31,569 nucleotides of DNA from UBA1774 sp045628925. GTDB taxonomy: Bacteria; Bacillota; Clostridia; Oscillospirales; Oscillospiraceae. Under the pieces are notes generated by a model. The model had not been told where the DNA came from and did not search any database. It was given only the letters and a program-made list of their open reading frames with translations. Shown piece after piece: positions 9,644 to 18,142 of the stretch. The position numbers and the translations under genes are program-made. The stretch covers positions 1-31,569 of the forward strand of contig JAZQQF010000088.1 in NCBI GenBank assembly GCA_045628925.1. Reading direction: 5' to 3'. The first letter of the stretch is position 1. Each line of letters opens with the position of its first letter.

Positions 9644-9898
9644 TTGGGAGAAGCCTATATCGGCATTCCCGCTCTGACGGAGGCGCAGCGGGCGTCTGAG
9701 CTGCTGCATCGCAGAAATATCCGCTGCGCGGTCGTGCGGATGCCGTCCCTGCCGGGCGTGAGGAGCTGCGCCTTCGGGCTGCAGCTGCGGGAAGAAGTCC
9801 TGCCCGCCGCCCTGCAGTATCTGCAGGAGCGGAACTGCCGCGTCGGCCGCGTGCTGGTGCGGGGGCGGGACGGCGTTCTGCGGGAGCGGACGGGATGA
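9644..9898 (+). CDS. DUF3343 protein, putative Se/S carrier-like
   Basis: The frame opens at 9515, but its first 43 codons cross the lon stop and the terminator and look non-coding. I prefer the TTG at 9644, which is nine bases downstream of a GGAGAAAAGGGG ribosome site. It gives an 84-residue protein starting MGEAYIGIPALTEAQRAS. Features that fit DUF3343 (PF11823, putative Se/S carrier-like) are the small size, the N-terminal alpha/beta pattern, the VRMPSLPGVRSCAFGLQL segment containing a cysteine and the sense of a metal- or chalcogen-handling fold, and the position directly before an EF2568-type cysteine desulfurase. The stop overlaps the next ATG by four bases. The carrier role is a family-level prediction. 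It is not shown by this sequence. Confidence 0.7.
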   Translation: MGEAYIGIPALTEAQRASELLHRRNIRCAVVRMPSLPGVRSCAFGLQLREEVLPAALQYLQERNCRVGRVLVRGRDGVLRERTG

Positions 9899-11004
9899 TC
9901 TATCTGGACAATGCGGCGACGACGCTGCGGAAACCGGAAAGCGTGACCCGTGCGGTGGAACGCTCGCTGCGGGAACTGGGAAGTCCGGGCCGGGGCGGTC
10001 ACGCAGCGGCAATGGCGGCGGCAGAGGAAGCCTACGCCTGCCGGAAGCTGGCTTCCGCGCTGTTCCACGCGCCGGGGCCGGAATCGGTCGTGTTCTGCAT
10101 GAATGCGACCCACGCGCTGAATCTGGCGATCAAGAGCTTTTCGGGGAAGAAAAACCGGGTCGTTATTACAGGATATGAGCACAATGCGGTACTGCGTCCG
10201 CTGCATTCCATGGGCGCGGAGGTGCGCGCTGCCGCTTCGCCGCTGTTTCAGCCGGAGCGGGCTTTGGAAGCCTTTCAGCGGGAGCTGAAGGCCGGGGCGA
10301 CGCTGGCGGTGGTGAACCACGTTTCCAACGTGTTCGGATACATCCAGCCGCTCACGGAGCTGGCGGCGCTGTGCCGTCAATACGGCGTGCCGCTCATCGT
10401 GGATGCGTCCCAGTCTGCCGGGGTGCTGGAGATCGACGTGGAGAAGCTGGGCGCGGCCTTCGTGGCCATGCCGGGGCATAAGGGACTTTACGGGCCGCAG
10501 GGAACGGGTCTGCTGCTCTGCGCCCATCCGGCGAAGCCGCTCATCGAGGGCGGCAGCGGCAGCGATTCGAGGAATCTCCGGATGCCGGACCTGCTGCCGG
10601 AGCGGCTGGAGGCGGGAACACTGAATATGCCCGGGATCGCGGGCCTGCGGGCCGGGCTGGAGTTTATCCGAAAGACGGGGACGGAGCGTCTGCTCCGGCG
10701 GGAACGGGAACTGCTGGCGCTGGCGGCCCGGCTGCTGGGCGAAAATCCGCGCCTGCGGCTGTACCTTTCGCCGGACCCTGCGTATCAGACGGGCGTCCTC
10801 TCCTTCACGGTCCGGGATATGGACTGCGAAACAGCGGCGGCAAAGCTCTCCGACGGGGGCTTCGCGGTCCGCGCCGGGCTGCATTGCGCCCCGCTGGCAC
10901 ACGATACCGCGGGGAGCGGGGGAACCGTGCGCCTCAGCTTCGGCGCCTTCAATACGGCTGCGGAGGTACGGAAGCTGGCCCGCTTTCTGGAAAAGTTGCA
11001 GTGA
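9895..11004 (+). CDS. Class V aminotransferase, cysteine desulfurase family (EF2568-like)
   Basis: The 369-residue PLP enzyme begins MIYLDNAATT, the hallmark of NifS/IscS/SufS-type proteins. PLP contacts include NATHALN and VDASQSAG; the Schiff-base lysine is Lys196 in MPGHKGLYGPQG. A cysteine at the expected active-site position is Cys331 in GLHCAPLAH, so sulfur (or selenium) abstraction from cysteine (or selenocysteine) is plausible. The HCAPLAH sequence and the DUF3343 neighbour point to the TIGR01977/EF2568 subgroup. That subgroup has been linked in the literature to selenium-dependent molybdenum hydroxylase gene sets. No iscU, sufU, tRNA-thiolation gene or selD is nearby. The biochemical partner is therefore unknown. 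Confidence 0.87.
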   Translation: MIYLDNAATTLRKPESVTRAVERSLRELGSPGRGGHAAAMAAAEEAYACRKLASALFHAPGPESVVFCMNATHALNLAIKSFSGKKNRVVITGYEHNAVLRPLHSMGAEVRAAASPLFQPERALEAFQRELKAGATLAVVNHVSNVFGYIQPLTELAALCRQYGVPLIVDASQSAGVLEIDVEKLGAAFVAMPGHKGLYGPQGTGLLLCAHPAKPLIEGGSGSDSRNLRMPDLLPERLEAGTLNMPGIAGLRAGLEFIRKTGTERLLRRERELLALAARLLGENPRLRLYLSPDPAYQTGVLSFTVRDMDCETAAAKLSDGGFAVRAGLHCAPLAHDTAGSGGTVRLSFGAFNTAAEVRKLARFLEKLQ

Positions 11005-11019
11005 AATGCAGAAATCACC

Positions 11020-11048
11020 TTGTCAAGCGCTGCGAGATAAGATATAAT
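11020..11048 (+). promoter_or_regulatory. Near-consensus sigma-70/sigma-A promoter for the cdaA operon
   Basis: TTGTCA (11020-11025) and TATAAT (11043-11048) are separated by exactly 17 bases. The promoter lies 16 bases past the stop of the preceding gene and about 50 bases before the cdaA ATG. It is one of the two clearest promoters in the window and probably drives the long gene run that ends at rsgA. Confidence 0.8.
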
Positions 11049-11100
11049 GTAGGGTAGCATAATAGACACCTTATGGGGTTTTTACGATAGGGGGAGCGAA

Positions 11101-11958
11101 ATGACGCTTCTGCACAGCTTTATGGATATCATCCGCACGATCCGGCTGAATGATATCATCGATATGGCGATCATGGCGTTCGTCATCTACAAGGTCCTGT
11201 ATTTCCTTGCGCGGAATGCCTCGGGCCGTGCACTGAAGGGCGTCGTCCTGCTGGTGGCGGTGATGCTGCTGGCCAGAGCGATGGATCTGTACGTCGTCAA
11301 CTTTATTTTCGGAAAGACCTTCGAGCTGGGCGTTCTGGCGCTGCTGGTCATATTCCAGCCGGAGGTCCGATCCCTGCTGGAAAAGGTCGGCGCACTGACC
11401 AAGTATATCCCGGGGCGGGATACGTCGGCGGAGATCAAAACGGCGATCGATGAAGTGATCAGCGCCTGCAAGGATCTGTCCGAATCCAAGACCGGCGCGC
11501 TGATCGTTTTTGAACGGGATAATCTGCTGGATGATTACATGAAAAGCGGAACGATGCTGGATGCGGCGACCCGGACGGAGCTGCTGAAAAACATCTTTTT
11601 CCCGAATACGCCGCTGCATGACGGCGCCGTGATCATCCGCGGCGGGCGTATCGCGGCAGCCGCCTGCGTGCTGCCGCTCACCAGCAAGACGCACCTGAGC
11701 CGCGAGCTGGGTACCCGGCACAGGGCGGGCATGGGCATGAGCGAGTATTCCGATGCGGTGGTGGTCATCGTCAGCGAAGAGACCGGCATCATCAGCGTCG
11801 CGGTGGACGGGATGCTGAAGCGGCACCTGACCGGCGAGACCTTCGAGACGATCCTGAAAAACGAACTGCTGAAAGATCAGAACGAAAAGCAGCCCAAGTT
11901 GAAGAGTTTTGCCCGGAACGTATTTACGAAGGACAGGGACAATGAAAAAAATCAATGA
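11101..11958 (+). CDS. cdaA: Diadenylate cyclase CdaA (c-di-AMP synthase)
   Basis: The 285-residue membrane enzyme makes cyclic di-AMP from two ATP. The N-terminal third has about three hydrophobic helices. The DAC catalytic domain follows, with the DGA motif at 174-176 (LHDGAVII) and the RHR motif at 206-208 (GTRHRAG), both intact. Length is normal. A GGGGGAG ribosome site stands seven or eight bases before the ATG. The next gene overlaps by 17 bases and encodes the CdaR-type regulator, the usual partner. glmM, which commonly follows cdaR, is not here. In Bacillota, c-di-AMP controls potassium and osmolyte transport and cell-wall balance; that link is family knowledge. Confidence 0.96.
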   Translation: MTLLHSFMDIIRTIRLNDIIDMAIMAFVIYKVLYFLARNASGRALKGVVLLVAVMLLARAMDLYVVNFIFGKTFELGVLALLVIFQPEVRSLLEKVGALTKYIPGRDTSAEIKTAIDEVISACKDLSESKTGALIVFERDNLLDDYMKSGTMLDAATRTELLKNIFFPNTPLHDGAVIIRGGRIAAAACVLPLTSKTHLSRELGTRHRAGMGMSEYSDAVVVIVSEETGIISVAVDGMLKRHLTGETFETILKNELLKDQNEKQPKLKSFARNVFTKDRDNEKNQ

Positions 11959-13243
11959 GATTCTGAAGAGCAGGCCGTTTTTTGCGGTCATTGCCTGCAT
12001 TGCGTCGGTGCTGCTGTGGATGTACGTTGCAAATTACGAGAACACCACGCAGACGGTGAACCTGACCGGGCTGAAGATCAATTACATCGGCGGCGAGGAT
12101 GTTCTGCACGACCGGAATCTGGTGGTGACGGATCGTGATGTGCAGGACGTGAACCTGACGCTGATGGTGAAGCGCAGCCTCGTTTCCGCGCTGACCAATG
12201 AGACGGTACACGTGAGCGTCGACCTGCGGGACATCCGGAATACGGGCGTATACGACCGCGTGTATACCATCAGCTATGACGGCGTGGAGGACAGCGACGT
12301 GCTGGTGACCCGGAAGTTCCCGGAATACGTCACCGTGAATATCGACCAGATGGTCACGAAGCCGGTGGAGGTGCGCGGCGTGTTTGACGGCACCGTCGCC
12401 GAAGGCTATATGCGCGAACCGGTCGTCTATGACCCGGAGGTCGTGCTGATCAGCGGACCGGAAACGCTGGTCGCGCAGGTGGAATGCGCACAGGTGGTCA
12501 TTGACCGGGAGAATCTGAATAAAACGGTCACCGGCAGCGTGGGATTCACCCTGCGGGATGAGGAAGGGCTGGAAGTGGAAAGCACCGAGCTTTCATCGGA
12601 TGTGGCGGAGATCGGCTATACCATCCCGGTCGTGATGGTGAAGGACGTGGTTCTGAAGGTCAATCTGCTGGCTGGCGGCGGTGCGAGTGAAGGCGACGCC
12701 ATCGTGAAGGTCGACCCGCCGGTGGTCACGCTTTCCGGCGATGCGGAAACGCTGAACGGCATCAACCAGATCGTGCTCGGTACCATCGACCTTTCCGATT
12801 TTGCCCAGTCCGACTCGGAGACCTTCGCGATCCCGCTGCCCAACGGCGTTGCAAGCCTTTCCGGCGAAAAGGAAGCGAAGGTGGACGTGAGCATCAAGGG
12901 CCTTGCTACGAAGAAGCTCATCACCACGAACTTCAGCTTTGTGAACGTATCCGAGGGCTACGTGGCCAAGGCCATCACCCAGTATAAGGAAGTGCTCATC
13001 CGCGGCCCGAAGGAGATCGTGGATCTGATCGAGGGCAGCAACGTCACCATCGTCGGCGACCTGACCGATATCGGGAACGCCGTCGGGCGCTACAGCGTGC
13101 CGACGAGCGTGGTGATCTCCGGTTACAGCGAAGCCGGCGTGGTGGGCGATGATTACAACGTGGTCGTTTCGCTGGAGCTATACGTACCCGAGGAAGAAAC
13201 GGAAGGGGCGGAAGGACCGGAGAAGGGCGGTGGCGGAGCATGA
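11942..13243 (+). CDS. cdaR: YbbR-domain protein, CdaA regulator CdaR
   Basis: I chose the ATG at 11942 (MKKINEILKSRPFFAVIACI), with a GGACAGGG site just upstream inside the end of cdaA; the frame itself opens earlier. The 433-residue product has one N-terminal membrane helix (about 13-30) and then several beta-rich YbbR repeats outside the membrane, with recurring segments such as VRGVFDG...VVYDPEVVLISGP and KEVLIRGPKEIVDLI. The C-terminus is an acidic, Gly-rich tail. CdaR proteins bind CdaA and adjust its activity. The 17-base overlap with cdaA and 4-base overlap with the next gene suggest coupled translation. Confidence 0.9.
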   Translation: MKKINEILKSRPFFAVIACIASVLLWMYVANYENTTQTVNLTGLKINYIGGEDVLHDRNLVVTDRDVQDVNLTLMVKRSLVSALTNETVHVSVDLRDIRNTGVYDRVYTISYDGVEDSDVLVTRKFPEYVTVNIDQMVTKPVEVRGVFDGTVAEGYMREPVVYDPEVVLISGPETLVAQVECAQVVIDRENLNKTVTGSVGFTLRDEEGLEVESTELSSDVAEIGYTIPVVMVKDVVLKVNLLAGGGASEGDAIVKVDPPVVTLSGDAETLNGINQIVLGTIDLSDFAQSDSETFAIPLPNGVASLSGEKEAKVDVSIKGLATKKLITTNFSFVNVSEGYVAKAITQYKEVLIRGPKEIVDLIEGSNVTIVGDLTDIGNAVGRYSVPTSVVISGYSEAGVVGDDYNVVVSLELYVPEEETEGAEGPEKGGGGA

Positions 13244-13680
13244 CCCAAAGCGCCATCGTTTCAGCGCTGACGGCCGACGGCCGGGCGCTGGTGAAGGTCT
13301 TTCAGAGATCCGCCTGCGGGCATGATTGCGAAAACTGCGGCGTCTGCGGCGACCGGCGGGAGCTGACCGTGCTTGCGGGCAACCCCCTGCAGGCCGTTCC
13401 GGGCGATCTGGTCACGGTGGAGACCGGGACGGGGAAGGTCGTGCTGGCAGCTGCGCTGGTCTATGCGCTGCCGCTGGCTGTGATGCTGGCGGGCATCATC
13501 CTCGGCGTTCTGCTGCAGCTCGGCGAAGGCGCACAGGCCCTTATGGGCGTGGGCGGGCTGGCGCTGGGCAGCCTGACCGCCATATTGGTGAACCGATTCA
13601 TCCGGCGGGATAAGCCGCTGGAATATACGATTATTGACGTGGGCGAGAATCTGAACCCCCGTCAGGAACAGGAAGCGTGA
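13240..13680 (+). CDS. SoxR-reducing system protein RseC-like
   Basis: The 146-residue protein has a cysteine cluster near the N-terminus (Cys26, Cys30, Cys33, Cys36 in ACGHDCENCGVC), a short beta-rich segment, and two membrane helices at about 69-112. It ends with a cytoplasmic tail. This is the RseC/MucC (PF04246) layout. In Proteobacteria the family is linked to SoxR reduction and sigma-E control; in Clostridia the role is unclear, and the cysteines suggest an Fe-S or redox function. Its ATG overlaps the cdaR stop as ATGA. No rnf or rsx genes are nearby. Confidence 0.82.
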   Translation: MTQSAIVSALTADGRALVKVFQRSACGHDCENCGVCGDRRELTVLAGNPLQAVPGDLVTVETGTGKVVLAAALVYALPLAVMLAGIILGVLLQLGEGAQALMGVGGLALGSLTAILVNRFIRRDKPLEYTIIDVGENLNPRQEQEA

Positions 13681-13684
13681 ACGA

Positions 13685-14563
13685 ATGATCAAGAGTATGA
13701 CCGGCTACGGGACGGCGGCGGGCACCAGCGGCAAGCTGGCGCTGACCGTGGAACTGAAAAGCGTGAACAACCGTTTTCTGGATGTGAGCGTGAAGCTGCC
13801 CCGCAGCTATTCCTTCGCGGAGGAACCCGTCAAGAGCCTTGTGCAGCAGAAGCTGGGGCGCGGCAAGGTGGATGTGTTCGTGAATATCGACGCCAGCAAG
13901 GCGGACGATGTGGTGGTCCGGCTGAACGAGCCGGTGGTGAATGCCTACGTTACCGCCCTTCGGCAGCTGGCCGAGCAGTATGACGTGCCCTTCGACACCG
14001 GCACCACCGGGCTGAGCCGCCTGCCGGATGTGTTCATCATGGAAAAGCAGCAGGTGGACGCGGAGGCGTTTACCGCCGATCTGCTTGCAGTCGCCGCGCA
14101 GGCGGCGGACGCGATCTGCGCCATGCGGGAGACCGAGGGCGCACGCCTTGCATCGGACCTGCAGCAGAAGCTGGATGAGCTGGAAGCCTTCCGGCAGCAG
14201 GTAGCCGCCCGCAGCCCGGAAACGGTGCGGGAATATCAGGAGCGTCTGCTAGCTAAAATGCAGGAGGTACTCGGCTCCGCCGGCATCGACCAGAGCCGCA
14301 TCCTCACCGAGGCCGCGCTTTATGCGGACAAGGTGGCTGTGGATGAGGAGCTTGTCCGGCTGGACAGCCATATCCACCAGTTCCGTGAGCTGCTGGCTGA
14401 GGGCGGCGCCGTGGGCCGGAAGCTGGATTTCCTGATCCAGGAGCTGAACCGGGAGGTCAATACCATCGGCTCCAAATGCACCGACCTGAATATCACGAAG
14501 ATCGTGCTGGACATGAAGTCCCTGATCGAGAAGATCCGGGAGCAGGCCCAGAATATCGAATAA
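13685..14563 (+). CDS. yicC: YicC/YloC family endoribonuclease
   Basis: The 292-residue product starts MIKSMTGYG, the family signature, followed by ELKSVNNRFLDVSVKLPR. It ends with the conserved block GRKLDFLIQELNREVNTIGSK and a helical terminus. YicC-type proteins are reported to be endoribonucleases; the helical middle region is typical. The gene sits immediately before remA and gmk, the classic order in Bacillota. Four bases separate it from the RseC-like stop. Length and motifs are normal. Confidence 0.93.
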   Translation: MIKSMTGYGTAAGTSGKLALTVELKSVNNRFLDVSVKLPRSYSFAEEPVKSLVQQKLGRGKVDVFVNIDASKADDVVVRLNEPVVNAYVTALRQLAEQYDVPFDTGTTGLSRLPDVFIMEKQQVDAEAFTADLLAVAAQAADAICAMRETEGARLASDLQQKLDELEAFRQQVAARSPETVREYQERLLAKMQEVLGSAGIDQSRILTEAALYADKVAVDEELVRLDSHIHQFRELLAEGGAVGRKLDFLIQELNREVNTIGSKCTDLNITKIVLDMKSLIEKIREQAQNIE

Positions 14564-14575
14564 GCGGAGGCCGGG

Positions 14576-14857
14576 ATGAAGCTCATCAATATCGGCTATG
14601 GGAACATGGTATCGGCCAGCCGGGTCGTTGCCATCGTCAGCCCGGAATCCGCACCCATCAAGCGCATGATCCAGGACGCGAGAGACGGCGGCAGCCTGAT
14701 CGACGCGACCTACGGGCGGCGTACCCGCGCTGTCATCATCGCGGACAGCGGGCATATCATCCTGTCCGCCATCCAGCCGGAAACGGTCTCTAACCGCATC
14801 ATCGGTTCCGGCGACGAGCCGCTCCCGGCGGAGGAACCGGAGGAGGAAGAGGAATGA
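14576..14857 (+). CDS. remA: Extracellular matrix regulator RemA (DUF370)
   Basis: The 93-residue protein begins MKLINIGYGNMVSASRVVAI and includes SPESAPIKRMIQDARDGG and the DATYGRRTRAVII segment, all typical of RemA/DUF370. In Bacillus subtilis RemA is a DNA-binding activator of matrix and osmoprotection genes. Whether it has that role here is unknown. The C-terminal 15 residues are acidic. A GGAGG site at 14566-14570 precedes the ATG. The stop overlaps the gmk ATG by four bases, so the regulator and the kinase are probably translated together. Confidence 0.93.
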   Translation: MKLINIGYGNMVSASRVVAIVSPESAPIKRMIQDARDGGSLIDATYGRRTRAVIIADSGHIILSAIQPETVSNRIIGSGDEPLPAEEPEEEEE

Positions 14858-15459
14858 GCGAAGGAAAGCTGTTTGTCATCTCCGGGCCTTCCGGCGCAGG
14901 AAAGGGCAGCATCCTTGCGGAGGTACTGAAACGTCGGGAAAACGTGTACTTCTCCGTTTCCGCCACCACCCGCAGTCCCCGTCCCGGAGAGCAGCACGGC
15001 AGGGAATACCTGTTCGTCACGAAGGAGGACTTCGAGGCGCGCATTGCTGCGGGGCGGATGCTGGAGTGGACCGAGTATCAGGGCCAGTATTACGGGACTC
15101 CCGCGGCGGAGATCGAGGAAAAGCTGCGGGAAGGCTACGACGTGGTGCTGGATATCGAGGCCGAGGGGATGCACAACGTGAAGCGGCACCGCCCCGATGC
15201 GGTGACCCTGTTCGTCTATCCGCCGTCCTTTGCGGAGCTGACGCGGCGACTCTATGCCCGCGGAACGGAATCCGAGGAAAAGGTGCTGGGCCGTCTGAAA
15301 AAGGGCAGACAGGAATGCGCCCACGCCGATGATTACGATTACATCATCATCAATGACTCGCTGGAAACGGCGGCTCAGGAAGTGATGTCCATTATGACTG
15401 CAGAACATTGCAGAGCGGCCGAACGGCTGCACATTATTAAGGAGGACGATACTCTATGA
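14854..15459 (+). CDS. gmk: Guanylate kinase
   Basis: The 201-residue enzyme phosphorylates GMP to GDP with ATP. The P-loop GPSGAGKG is at residues 11-18. The GMP-binding region includes TTRSPRPGE and the GREYLFVTKEDFE segment. The family's DIEAEGMHNVK core, which in most members reads D(I/V)QGAxQV(K/R), is near residue 100, and a lid region rich in Arg follows. Length is typical. The start overlaps the remA stop and the end overlaps rpoZ by four bases. Confidence 0.95.
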   Translation: MSEGKLFVISGPSGAGKGSILAEVLKRRENVYFSVSATTRSPRPGEQHGREYLFVTKEDFEARIAAGRMLEWTEYQGQYYGTPAAEIEEKLREGYDVVLDIEAEGMHNVKRHRPDAVTLFVYPPSFAELTRRLYARGTESEEKVLGRLKKGRQECAHADDYDYIIINDSLETAAQEVMSIMTAEHCRAAERLHIIKEDDTL

Positions 15460-15665
15460 TGCTTTACCCTTCCATGTCCAGCCTGCTGGACCGCGTGAAC
15501 AGCCGCTATATGCTGGTGAACGTGATCGCCCGCCGCTCCCGCGATATCGCGGAGGCCGCCATTGAAAACGAGGAACATCTGGAAAAGAAGCCCGTTTCTC
15601 TGGCCATCGACGAGCTGGCAGACGGCAGCTATAAGGCAGTTCCCGCGAAGAAAGAGGAAGACTGA
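15456..15665 (+). CDS. rpoZ: DNA-directed RNA polymerase omega subunit
   Basis: The 69-residue protein starts MMLYPSMSSLLDRVNSRYML and contains the conserved VNVIARRSRDIAE helix, the omega hallmark, then an ELADG turn. It helps assemble and stabilise RNA polymerase. Two adjacent ATGs (15456 and 15459) are possible starts; an AAGGAGG site at 15439-15445 is 10 and 13 bases away respectively, which favours the first. gmk-rpoZ is a standard pair. coaBC, often found next, is missing, and priA follows after two bases. Confidence 0.93.
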   Translation: MMLYPSMSSLLDRVNSRYMLVNVIARRSRDIAEAAIENEEHLEKKPVSLAIDELADGSYKAVPAKKEED

Positions 15666-15667
15666 CC

Positions 15668-18115
15668 GTGATCGCCCGGGTCGCCCTGTCCGGGGCGGTC
15701 TACAGCATGGACAAGCTCTATGACTACCGCATCCCCGAAGCGCTGGAGGCGGACGCCGCTCCCGGCAAACGGGTGAGCGTTCCCTTTGCAAGAGGGAACC
15801 GGCGGCAGGAGGGCATGGTCTTTGCGCTCACGGAAACCAGCGAACTGGACAAGCTGAAGCCCATCGACGCCTGGCTGGATGAAACGCCCATCCTTTCCGA
15901 GGCGAGTCTGCGGCTGGCCCGTTGGGTGAAGAACCGCTTTTTCTGCACCTATTACGACGCGGTGCGCGCCATGCTCCCGGCCGGCATCTGGCTCCGGGGC
16001 GAAGCGACCTGCGCGCTGGTGAATCCGGCGGATAAAGAGGGTAATTATGCCGCCGCCGGGGAGGACAAAGACGCCGAAGCGCTGCTGGACCTGCTCTATG
16101 AGCTGGACGGCAGCTGCAGCGAAAGCGCCGTGCGCGCCGCGCTGGGGAAGCGCGCCTCCGCCGCCGAGGGCCTTCTGGAGGCTGCGGGTGTGCTGCACCG
16201 GGAAATCGGCGCGAAAAAGACGGTCGGGGATAAGACCTCCACGCTGGCCGCGCTGACGGTACCGGCGGAGGAGGCACTGGAGATCAGTACGCGGAAGCGC
16301 CGCAGCGCCCCCCAGCAGGCGGAGCTTCTCCGGCTCCTGAGCGAGCTGGGAGAGAGCAGCGTGAAGGAGCTTCGGTATTTCACCGGGGCCAGCCTGCAAT
16401 CGGTGAAAAAGCTGGAAGCTGCGGGCCTTATCCGGCTCCGGCAGCAGGCGGAATTCCGCCGTCCGGAGTTTTCTCCCAGCGACAGGCCGCTGATCACCGC
16501 GCTGAACGGGGAGCAGCAGGGGGCTTATGTTGGTCTGAAAGCTCTGCTCACCGGCGGGAAAGCCTGCGCCGCCCTGCTTTACGGGGTGACCGGCAGCGGC
16601 AAAACGGCGGTGTATATCCAGCTCATCCGAGATACCATTCAGATGGGGAAGCAGGCGCTGGTGCTGGTGCCCGAGATCGCGCTGACGCCCCAGCTCATGG
16701 CTACGTTTTACAGCCATTTCGGCGACCGGGTCGCCGTTCTGCACAGCAGCCTGACCGTGGGGCAGCGCTATGACGAATGGAAGCGCATCCGGGAAGGGCT
16801 GGTGGACGTGGTGGTCGGCACCCGCAGCGCGGTCTTCGCGCCGCTGGAAAAGCCGGGTCTGTTCATTCTGGATGAGGAACAGGAGACCACCTATCAATCG
16901 GAAAACGCGCCCCGGTATCATGCCCGGGACGTGGCGAAGTTCCGCTGCGTGGAAGCCGGGGCCATGCTGCTGCTGGGCTCTGCGACCCCGTCGGTGGAAA
17001 GTATGTATGAAGCGGAGCGGGGGAAATACCGCCTGTTCCGGCTGAACGGCAGATTCAATGCGCGGCCCCTGCCGCAGGTGCGCATCGTGGATATGAAGAA
17101 CGAGCTGCGCAGCGGAAACGGGAGCAGCGTCAGCTCCATCCTGCGGGAAGAACTGGAAGAAAATCTTCAGCGGGGCGAGCAGAGCATCCTGTTTCTGAAC
17201 CGGCGTGGCGCCAGCAGCGCCGTTACCTGCCCGGAATGCGGCTATACCTATAACTGCCCCCGGTGCAGTGTGAAGCTAACCTACCATGCGGCGAACCATC
17301 GGATGATGTGCCATTTCTGCGGCCATTCCCAGCCGCCGGACAGGCGCTGTCCCAGCTGCGGCGGCATCCTCAATTATGAGGGTCTCGGCACGCAGAAGCT
17401 GGAAGCGGAGCTGAAGGAGCTGTATCCCGAAGTGGGCGTCCTGCGCATGGACACGGACACGGTCTCCGCCGCGCACCCCCATGAGGAGCATCTCCGCCGC
17501 TTTGAGCAGGAGAAGATCCCCATCCTCATCGGAACCCAGATGGTAACGAAGGGATTAAACTTTGAAAATGTGACGCTGGTTGGCGTCATCAACGCCGATC
17601 AGGCGCTGTATGCGGGCCATTACCGGGCGCAGGAGCATACCTTCAGCCTCATCACGCAGGTGGTGGGCCGCGCCGGACGCGGCAGCCTCAACGGCCGCGC
17701 CGTGATACAGACCTTTACGCCGGACAATGAGGTCATCCGCTGCGCCGCCCGGCAGGATTACGATGCGTTCTATGCGTCCGAGATCGAGACAAGGCGGCTA
17801 CTGCTGGCGCCGCCCTTCCGGGAGCTGTACGCCATCACCGTAACGGGCAGCGACGAGGCGCTGGCCCTTCGCTGTGTGACCGAGCTGAAAGCCGCGCTGA
17901 GCGCTTCGGCAGGCGGCATTCCCGAGATGCGCATTCTCGGCCCCGCGCCCGCGGGCGTTCTGCGGGTGAACGACCGGTTCCGCTATCGGGTATTGCTGAA
18001 CGGAACGCCGTCGAAGGAGCTGCGTGCGCTGACGGCGAACGCCATCCGGCAGTTTTCGTCGGACCGGCGGTATCAGGACCTGACGATATTCGGAGCGGTG
18101 GACCCGCTGGATTAA
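15668..18115 (+). CDS. priA: Primosomal protein N' (replication restart helicase PriA)
   Basis: The 815-residue superfamily 2 helicase reloads the replisome at stalled forks. The N-terminal DNA-binding domain comes first, with Walker A GVTGSGKT at 306-313. The motif II box reads DEEQ (402-405), where the better known form is DEEH. The eight zinc-binding cysteines are all present (521, 524, 530, 533, 548, 551, 561, 564). Motifs for GTQMVTKGLNF and QVVGRAGRG follow in the second helicase lobe. The GTG at 15668 is the start; it lies two bases after the rpoZ stop. Length is usual. Confidence 0.96.
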   Translation: MIARVALSGAVYSMDKLYDYRIPEALEADAAPGKRVSVPFARGNRRQEGMVFALTETSELDKLKPIDAWLDETPILSEASLRLARWVKNRFFCTYYDAVRAMLPAGIWLRGEATCALVNPADKEGNYAAAGEDKDAEALLDLLYELDGSCSESAVRAALGKRASAAEGLLEAAGVLHREIGAKKTVGDKTSTLAALTVPAEEALEISTRKRRSAPQQAELLRLLSELGESSVKELRYFTGASLQSVKKLEAAGLIRLRQQAEFRRPEFSPSDRPLITALNGEQQGAYVGLKALLTGGKACAALLYGVTGSGKTAVYIQLIRDTIQMGKQALVLVPEIALTPQLMATFYSHFGDRVAVLHSSLTVGQRYDEWKRIREGLVDVVVGTRSAVFAPLEKPGLFILDEEQETTYQSENAPRYHARDVAKFRCVEAGAMLLLGSATPSVESMYEAERGKYRLFRLNGRFNARPLPQVRIVDMKNELRSGNGSSVSSILREELEENLQRGEQSILFLNRRGASSAVTCPECGYTYNCPRCSVKLTYHAANHRMMCHFCGHSQPPDRRCPSCGGILNYEGLGTQKLEAELKELYPEVGVLRMDTDTVSAAHPHEEHLRRFEQEKIPILIGTQMVTKGLNFENVTLVGVINADQALYAGHYRAQEHTFSLITQVVGRAGRGSLNGRAVIQTFTPDNEVIRCAARQDYDAFYASEIETRRLLLAPPFRELYAITVTGSDEALALRCVTELKAALSASAGGIPEMRILGPAPAGVLRVNDRFRYRVLLNGTPSKELRALTANAIRQFSSDRRYQDLTIFGAVDPLD

Positions 18116-18142
18116 GATAACGATTCAAGAGAGGTATGAAAC

